From: Bidens hawaiensis
Taxonomy: Eukaryota > Streptophyta > Magnoliopsida > Asterales > Asteraceae
Assembly: GCA_021521415.1 (NCBI GenBank)
Contig: JAIQDT010009058.1
Coordinates: forward strand, 35,110-99,109
Direction of reading: 5' to 3'
Length of the DNA: 64,000 bases
The stretch's first letter is position 1. Every line of letters starts with the position of its first letter. The notes under the pieces are model-generated. The model was not told the origin of the DNA and did no database searches. It saw nothing but the letters and a program-made list of their open reading frames with translations. The position numbers and the translations under genes are program-made. Below are positions 57,017 through 64,000 of this stretch, one piece after another.

Positions 57017-59961
57017 TGTAACACCCCCGAAACCGCAGCGGAAACGTAAACAGGATGCAACAGACACATCTGATATCAACAGCATTGCTTATAAAGAAAA
57101 CACCACTACATTAATTCACATCATATTACATCATTCCGAGTTTAGTTATCGTCTAGGCGACAGCACATAAGTTTTACCAATAGTACATTAACATATTTAA
57201 TACAAAATGATCACTAAGCTTCCACAAAAGCATGCATCATCAAGCATATAGCACTTATTCCAGTTTGGGAGTACCTAGAAAGCATGTAAAGAAAACGGGT
57301 CAACTACGAATAGTTGGTGAGTTTCACAATTCGAGTAAATCATGATAAATCATTATCAAAATATAATATTATCTGGGGACACTGTTAACCCAGTACTGTA
57401 CTCATTCTGGGGGCAACGTTAACCCAGAAACACTTCCAAAGACATCTGGGGACACAGTTAACCCAGTAACACTTCCAAAGACATCTGGGAACACAGTTAA
57501 CCAAGTACTGTACCCATTCCGTACGATTCCCGTACAATCAAATATTTATAAATACACGCAAATCCATGCGTTCAGTATGTACTTAAACATCTTAGTAAAA
57601 ACATGCTTCCGCCCCGAGAAAATATTTAAAAACAGTTCAGAAAAAGGGGCTCATGAAACTCACCTTATCGTAGGCAGTTAGGTATCACAGTACACCAGCT
57701 ACTAGTCCGGATCTGTAATACGATCCCTAAGTTCGTTACTATACAATCACTATTAACATAACTTTAACCGTGTTAACCGGCACATCTGGGGACACCGTTA
57801 ACCCAGTACTGTAACCGTTCCGGGGGCAATGTTAACCTAGAAACACTTCTCAGGACTCAGATTGTGATATCGTTAGAGTTCACTAGTCAGATTTACTATT
57901 AGTCGTTTTTCCCGTTTTGCGTGCCTAGCACGGTTATCCGTTTTTACGTTTCAAAAATGAGTTTGGTCACACACGACCCGAAAATAGTGGTTGATTGATG
58001 ATTTAATTATAGTTGTGAAATTAGAGCTCGGTTTAGACGCCCCGATTGGCCGCGGGACCCGTTTCCGTTTTTAGCGTACCGGAAACTGTTAAAAATTACT
58101 CAAATCATCCGAATTATTTTCGGATGATTTATTTTTACTTGATTAACTCAATTATATGAAAATAGTTCATTTTTAGGGTTTTTATACACCAGTCAGCTCG
58201 CTTATGCGAACTTTACCGGTTTACGCGTTTTAAGCTTTAAAAGTTTGTTTTTGCACCAATAATTATCCGTTTAATCCCGGATCTTGAAATTTTGCACAAA
58301 TCACTTTTTGACAGTGGGGAATTTTATAAAACTATTTCCAGAATTAATTTTTATATTTAACATTTATTTATCTATTTTTAAACACCATTTAAACACTAAA
58401 TATGTCGTAAATACCAAATGATCTAAGAAAAATTCCAAATTTTTCCTGGATGACCCCTGCCATCTCCATAGTCGCCTGTAATTTTTCTAGAACCAAAATC
58501 CCTTTTTAAATGCCGTTTTCACTAAAACCGAGCTAGAAAACCCTAGAACTCGTTTAACCGAAAAGCCTACTTAGACTTCTCCAACGGACCTAAAATTTTG
58601 TGTGTGACTTATACATGTTATAAAAAGCTTATCTGCAATTTTACAGAATTTTTCATGATATTTAACTATTTTTTCACCATTTTTGGCCAAAACCGAGCAC
58701 TAAATTCACCAAATATTTATCCTTTATCCAAAAATTACCAAAAATTCACAGAGCTCATATTTTCATATATCTAATACCTCTGTAAAAGTTCATGACCTAA
58801 CTCTACACGAATCACAATCTGTCCAAAAATACAAACATCACACACAACCGAACTACCTTGTGTTTCTAGCTTCAAATCGCAAGAATCTCGCTTTCTAGCC
58901 TTTGCTAGCAACTAGATACAACACCTACAAGCACAATAACACCACACCAAGCAAGTTACACCCACAATCAAGCCATTTCTTTCATGGTTTCGGTTATGAT
59001 ATAAAAACAAAGATTTAACCGTAAAAATTCGTTTTTGGTTCATTTAACTCCTTTCTTGGACCAAGATCCCTTGTATAACTTGTATACATCACTTGATCAT
59101 GCAAGAATCGGTTCCATCTCGGGTTTTCATCCTTTTTCACTTGGAAACCTCATTTTCTTGCAAGAACACTCAAGAAACGAAGATAACACGTACATAACAC
59201 GATCTTTACCTCGTTGTTCTTGCTAGAACTCTCGGTTCTTGGATGAAATTGTTGAGAGAAAAAGATGGATGTGGAATAACTTGGTGAAAAAAGAAATGAA
59301 AGGGTTATGGGGTTTACCCCATTTCCGATCGGTCTAAAGGAGAGGTGGGGTGGGACCCACCTTTCCATTCTAAGCCACACATTTGGATTTCCACAATCCG
59401 GATAACGTTTTGGATAATCTGGTTCAGTTCGTTTTTCGGTTAAATGTTTAATTCGGCTTAAAACGTGGCTAAAACGGTCGTTTTTTTCGGCTTAAAAATG
59501 AAATTTATATAAAACCAATTTATAAAACTTTAAAAACTTAAACCATGGCATTTATTATCTTAGAACATCATATTATTGATAATCGCGCATCTTTTTCGGC
59601 TTGATCGATCGTCTCTTGCTTGGTTTGGTATTAAAGGTTTCGTTTAACGTACCGACGTACCATTAAATCGAAATTCTTTTTCTGTGCTTTAATTCACTTA
59701 TCCCGAAGCTTTAATACTTTGTAAACATCACTAAATATCATATATCCCGTCTATAACGTAATCCTCGATTCGTTCGGGCTTCAATAACCGTTAATCGGTT
59801 AATTGTATTTCCAATGCGATTAACTGTATAATCGAGTATAATTCGTACTATGAATCATACATACTCGTATAAACGCATTATAATTCACATATTCATTATT
59901 ATATAACACATAAATAGTATATACCGGTTAGGGTGTACCTGATTTCGCCAGAATCGTTACA
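57017..59961 (-). mobile_element. 3' LTR of a chromodomain gypsy, 2945 bp
   Basis: Ends are TGTAAC (59961 side) and GTTACA (57017 side) on the - strand, a perfect 6-bp inverted match. The purine tract CGGGGGGAGAA abuts at 59962-59971. It contains five diverged copies of a CTGGGGACAC...GTTAACCCAG unit (57373-57510 and 57783-57840). ORFs within are spurious. Confidence 0.85.
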
Positions 59962-59997
59962 TTCTCCCCCCGTAAAAGAAATTTCGTCCTCGAAATT

Positions 59998-62517
59998 TTA
60001 CGCGACGACTACTTCCTTTTGAGGAAATAGATAGGGGTATTTCTTCAGGAATTCGTCCTTTCTTTCCCAGGTATATTCTGGGCCTTGATGCGAATTCCAT
60101 CTAACTTTGACCAACGAAATCTTGTTGTATCTAAGTTGCTTGATTTTCCCGTCTACTATTTCTATGGGTTCCTCTACGAAATTGAGCTTATCATTTATTT
60201 GGACACCCTCTAAAGGTAACACCGATGTCTCATCCGCCAGACATCTTTTCAAATTCGATACGTGAAACACGTTGTGAACTGCACTCAGTTCATCGGGTAG
60301 TTCTAATCGGTATGCTACGAGACCGATTTTTGCAGTAATATTGAATGGTCCAATATATCTCGGGGCTAACTTCCCCGCCTTTCTAAATCTGACTACACCC
60401 TTCCAAGGTGATACTTTCAAATAAACCTTATCACCTTTCTCAAACGACAACGGTTTTCTACGGGTATCGGCATAACTCTTCTGCCGATCCCGTGCGGCCT
60501 TCAGATTGTTCCTAATTTCAAGGATTTTGCTGGTCTTTTCCTGGACCAGGTCTGATCTAATAACCTGAGTGTCGCCCACTTCAGTCCAGCAGAGTGGTGA
60601 ACGACACTTCCGACCATACAATGCTTCGTAAGGCGCTGCCTTTATACTGCTATGGTAACTGTTATTATAAGAAAATTCAACAAGTGGGAGATGTTGATCC
60701 CAATTTCCCTTAAAATCCAGTACGCATGCACGAAGCAAATCCTCCAGGGTTTGGATGGTCCTCTCAGACTGACCATCGGTCTGAGGGTGGTAAGCTGTGC
60801 TTAGATCAATACGCGTTCCCAGCGCTTCTTGTACAGCTTGCCAAAGATTGGAGGTGAAATGACTATCTCGATCGGAGATGATTGAGATGGGTATCCCATG
60901 ACGGGACACAATTTCATTTATATAAATCTGCGCAAGTCTCTCAGTGTTATAATTATTCCTAATCGGGATAAAATGTGCCGATTTAGTTAATCGATCTACG
61001 ATTACCCAAATTGCATCATGCCCTCGGGACGTTTTAGGAAGATGTGTCACAAAATCCATCGTGATTTGCTCCCACTTCCATTCGGGAATTTCTGGTTGTT
61101 GTAACATCCCTGAGGGTTTCTGGTGCTCCGCCTTAACTCTCGCACAAGTCGCACACTTACCGACATACGATGCTATATCCTTTTTCATACCCGGCCACCA
61201 GTAGAACTCCTTCACATCCTTGTACATCTTATCCGATCCCGGATGTATGGAATATTTCGATCTATGCGCTTCGTCCATGATTAATTCACGAAGGTCATGG
61301 AGGGTCGGGATCCAAATTCGGTTTTTGAAATAAAGAATTTCGTCCACGCGCTGTTCGAAATTCTTCTCATTACCGTAAAGTCCCTCATTTTCCAATTGTT
61401 CCTCTTTCAACGCCTCACGTTGAGCGACTCGAATCAGGTCCGAAAGTTTCGACTGGACTATCATCCCCAGTGCTCGCACTCGGAATTGGTTAAACCGATC
61501 TTTCCTACTCAAGGCATCGGCTACAATGTTAGCCTTGCCGGGGTGATAACGGATGTCACAGTCATAATCGCTTAACAACTCGACCCATCTTCGTTGTCTC
61601 ATATTCAGTTCTTTCTGATCGAATATGTGTTGCAAACTTTTATGATCGGTGAAGATGGTGCACTTCGTACCGTAGAGATAATGTCTCCAGATTTTAAGTG
61701 CGAAGATAACCGCTCCAAGTTCTAAGTCATGAGTAGTGTAATTTTTCTCGTGTACTTTTAACTGCCGGGAAGCATAGGCTATAACCTTATTATTTTGCAT
61801 CAACACGCATCCTAACCCTCTACGCGATGCGTCACAATACGCGACAAAACCATCGTTTCCATCCGGGAGACTTAAAATCGGCGCTTGGCACAATTTTTGC
61901 TTTAACGTTTGAAACGCCATCTCCTGCTCTTCTCCCCATTCATACTCTCGATCCTTTTGAGTCAGGAGAGTTAAAGGTTGGGCGATGCTGGAAAAGTTCT
62001 CTATGAATCGACGATAATATCCAGCTAAGCCTAAGAATTGGCGGATTTCCTTTGGCGTTTTAGGCGCTTGCCAATTCTTAATTGCTTCAATCTTACTCGG
62101 ATCAACGTGTATTCCTTGATGGTTTACAACGTGACCGAGGAATTGCACTTCTTGTAACCAGAAGTTACCCTTGGAGAATTTTGCATACAACTTCTCCTGA
62201 TTCAGCAGCTCTAAAGTTATTCTTAAGTGTTGCTCGTGCTCTTCTTTACTTTTCGAGTAAATCAGAATATCGTCAATAAACACGATTACGAATTTGTCAA
62301 GATAGGGTTTACAGACTCGATTCATGAGGTCCATGAACACTGCTGGCGCATTTGTTAGCCCGAAAGGCATAACTAAGAACTCGTAATGGCCGTAGCGAGT
62401 CCGGAACGCGGTTTTTTGGAATATCTTCTTCCTGAATTCTAACCTGATGGTATCCCGATCTAAGATCGATTTTTGAGAAATAGCTCGCACCTTGCAGCTG
62501 GTCAAACAGGTCATCAA
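59998..62517 (-). CDS. Ty3/gypsy polyprotein: RT, RNase H, integrase, chromodomain-like tail
   Basis: 839 open codons. RT catalytic block [12 protein letters not shown] at about residues 78-89. RNase [16 protein letters not shown] at about 228-242 and [20 protein letters not shown] after it. Integrase zinc region ([11 protein letters not shown] through [11 protein letters not shown]) at about 415-465. Integrase core with [25 protein letters not shown] and the Glu of [11 protein letters not shown]. At the C-terminus, [15 protein letters not shown] and [18 protein letters not shown] are the chromodomain-like module of Tekay/Del chromoviruses. RT is not complete in this frame: its start is in the frame at 62309-62698, so a frameshift at about 62400-62500 breaks the pol gene. 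Stop 35 bp before the LTR. Confidence 0.92.
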   Translation of the reverse strand: MMTCLTSCKVRAISQKSILDRDTIRLEFRKKIFQKTAFRTRYGHYEFLVMPFGLTNAPAVFMDLMNRVCKPYLDKFVIVFIDDILIYSKSKEEHEQHLRITLELLNQEKLYAKFSKGNFWLQEVQFLGHVVNHQGIHVDPSKIEAIKNWQAPKTPKEIRQFLGLAGYYRRFIENFSSIAQPLTLLTQKDREYEWGEEQEMAFQTLKQKLCQAPILSLPDGNDGFVAYCDASRRGLGCVLMQNNKVIAYASRQLKVHEKNYTTHDLELGAVIFALKIWRHYLYGTKCTIFTDHKSLQHIFDQKELNMRQRRWVELLSDYDCDIRYHPGKANIVADALSRKDRFNQFRVRALGMIVQSKLSDLIRVAQREALKEEQLENEGLYGNEKNFEQRVDEILYFKNRIWIPTLHDLRELIMDEAHRSKYSIHPGSDKMYKDVKEFYWWPGMKKDIASYVGKCATCARVKAEHQKPSGMLQQPEIPEWKWEQITMDFVTHLPKTSRGHDAIWVIVDRLTKSAHFIPIRNNYNTERLAQIYINEIVSRHGIPISIISDRDSHFTSNLWQAVQEALGTRIDLSTAYHPQTDGQSERTIQTLEDLLRACVLDFKGNWDQHLPLVEFSYNNSYHSSIKAAPYEALYGRKCRSPLCWTEVGDTQVIRSDLVQEKTSKILEIRNNLKAARDRQKSYADTRRKPLSFEKGDKVYLKVSPWKGVVRFRKAGKLAPRYIGPFNITAKIGLVAYRLELPDELSAVHNVFHVSNLKRCLADETSVLPLEGVQINDKLNFVEEPIEIVDGKIKQLRYNKISLVKVRWNSHQGPEYTWERKDEFLKKYPYLFPQKEVVVA

Positions 62518-62698
62518 TTCGGGGAAGAGGGTACCTATTTTTGATTGTTAACTTGTTCAACTCCCTGTAATCAATGCACATTCTAAGGCTCCCGTCCTTC
62601 TTTTTCACGAATAATACAGGTGCACCCCACGGGGAATGACTAGGACGTATGAATCCTTTATCCAACAATTCTTGCAACTGATTGGATAATTCTTGCAT
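62309..62698 (-). pseudogene. Ty3/gypsy RT N-terminal part
   Basis: Encodes [38 protein letters not shown] and [15 protein letters not shown] with the first catalytic Asp of RT, before the frame slips near 62410. Confidence 0.9.
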
Positions 62699-63028
62699 CT
62701 CGGACGGTGCAAGTCGGTAGGGTGCTTTAGCAACAGGGCCAGCTTGAGGTAATAAATCGATTCTGAATTCGACCTGTCAGGTTGGCGGTAATCCAGGAAG
62801 TTCTTCTGGGAAAACTTGCGGAAACTCGCGTACCACCGGGATATCATCCACCCGTTTCTCATCAGAATCTGTGGCCGTCAAGCTTGCTAGATACGCCACG
62901 CATCCCTGGCGTATATATTTTAACACCTTGAGGTGGGATATAAATGGTATCATTGTGCCCGACATCTCCCCTTGCACTAACACCTCTTCGTCATCCGACA
63001 CCCCGGATCTTGACGATTTTCTTTTCAC
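62605..63028 (-). pseudogene. Ty3/gypsy protease-RT linker
   Basis: Two overlapping short frames with VVREFPQVFPEELPGLPP, a conserved text just before RT in chromoviruses. Frameshifts at about 62790 and 63000. Confidence 0.82.
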
Positions 63029-63755
63029 AGTTTATTTCCACTTTGTTACGTGCTAACCAATCCATTGCCACTATTACGTCAAAACTACCTAGTTCTACCG
63101 GTAATAAGTCAATCAGGAAGGATTGATTGTTCAGAATAAAAGGGCAATTCCGAACTATCTGATTAACTATCATGGTTTTACCGTTAGCGACTTCTACGGT
63201 ATAAGGTTCTATGGTTTCACTAATTGGAAGGTTTGCTATCGATAGGAACTTAACGGAGACAAAACTTCTATCGGCGCCCGTATCAAATAATACAGAAGCG
63301 TAATGATCAGAGACGAGGAATGTACCTGTCACTACGTTGGGGTCCTGGCGTGCTTCGTTCGCCCCCATCACGAATGCTCGGCCTCTCGCCGGATTGGACG
63401 ACGATGTCTGACCCACGGTTTGCCTCCCGTTTCCTCCCTGGTTCAGTTTCGGGCAGTATCTCCTGAAGTGATATGTGCCGCCGCATTCAAAGCAAGCACG
63501 GCTGGTGGTCATCATTTGGTTTCCTTGTGGGTTTTGTGGTCGGGCTGGTTGGGTCCTAAATGGCTGCGCACGGATAGGTTGCGGTTGTCGGTTCAGATTG
63601 TTCAGGTTTGCCCTACATCTCGGTGCGTAGTGCCCCTCCCTGTCACACCGATGGCACACTACCCCCCTGCACTCGCCACCATGCTGGTAACCGCATTTTC
63701 CACACCTAGGAAACGTCCTTGTCTGCGGTTCCTGCCTTCCGCCTGAACTACTCAT
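62991..63755 (-). pseudogene. Ty3/gypsy gag C-terminus and protease
   Basis: Starts inside gag. A first Cys/His cluster CGKCGYQHGGEC and CHRCDREGHYAPRC, a second knuckle CFECGGTYHFRRYC, then the aspartic protease site VLFDTGADRSFVS. Gag continues beyond 63756 to the window edge in another frame. The 5' LTR is outside the window. Confidence 0.88.
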
Positions 63756-64000
63756 GGCGTAGTTTTGGGCAGCGGGCCGAGCACGTTTATTTTGTTGCTT
63801 CTCCTGGATCCTATTGTCATACGTACCTCGCTTTCCCCCCAGCAGACTCTCCTGCCACCTTCAGTGAACCACTCCTCACGAAATCGTATGTGACGATACC
63901 AGCTTGCGTCACCGCACCCTCAAACGTCTGGTGTCCCCCAGCGTTGACTATACTCCTTACTACTGGAGTTAGTCCCCATATATAACGCTCAACCCTCTTT
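63756..64000 (-). pseudogene. Ty3/gypsy gag, upstream part cut by the window edge
   Basis: The - strand sequence continues gag (NRPAAQNYAMSSS near 63750) upstream of the knuckle; the start is not in the window. The + strand ORFs here are shadows. Confidence 0.6.

Overview
This is nuclear DNA from a flowering plant, almost certainly a eudicot. The base composition is AT-rich, the one host gene is split by many GT-AG introns, and most of the window is retrotransposon. Accessory retrotransposon ORFs of the kind met in daisy-family genomes, and a CaMV-like endogenous pararetrovirus, point weakly to Asteraceae. That assignment is an inference from memory, not a result.

Only one host gene is supported: a mitochondrial OXA2/ALBINO3-like-2 type insertase with C-terminal TPR repeats, + strand, 20172-43473. 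I traced 14 exons by eye that give one uninterrupted frame of 569 codons plus stop. Two introns are greatly swollen. Intron 5 (22571-28808) holds a 4.7-kb Helitron and a 1.0-kb MULE-like element. Intron 13 (31394-43310) holds a copia element (32145-41897) that contains a second copia (35016-39639) and a 406-bp insertion.

Directly upstream of the gene is an endogenous caulimovirid (13719-20081, - strand). It keeps the end of the movement protein gene, the virion-associated protein, a small ORF, the coat protein, the protease/RT/RNase H polyprotein, the transactivator and a 35S-like promoter. Coat protein and polymerase are broken; the transactivator is open. The insert, with about 240 bp of filler, lies between two 371-bp direct copies of the 5' end of the OXA2 gene (13105-13475 and 20082-20452). 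The gene's original upstream DNA is therefore now about 7 kb away from the intact exon 1.

Left flank (1-13100): the end of a Ty3/gypsy LTR, a decayed Sirevirus-like copia pol, a 3.1-kb spacer full of a short CGAGCA motif that ends in a TATA box, and a long accessory ORF interrupted by a 1908-bp solo LTR. A gypsy RT fragment and degenerate repeats follow. Right flank (43474-64000): a Tourist-like MITE with a G-rich minisatellite, an 870-bp solo LTR, a 26-bp-period minisatellite, a second accessory-ORF element with its LTR (- strand), a Tat-like gag fragment, a rearranged gypsy element, and the 3' two thirds of a chromodomain-type Ty3/gypsy element (57017-64000, - strand).

The history that can be read is layered insertion: virus into the 5' end of OXA2, Helitron and MULE into intron 5, copia into copia into intron 13, and gypsy into gypsy at the right end.
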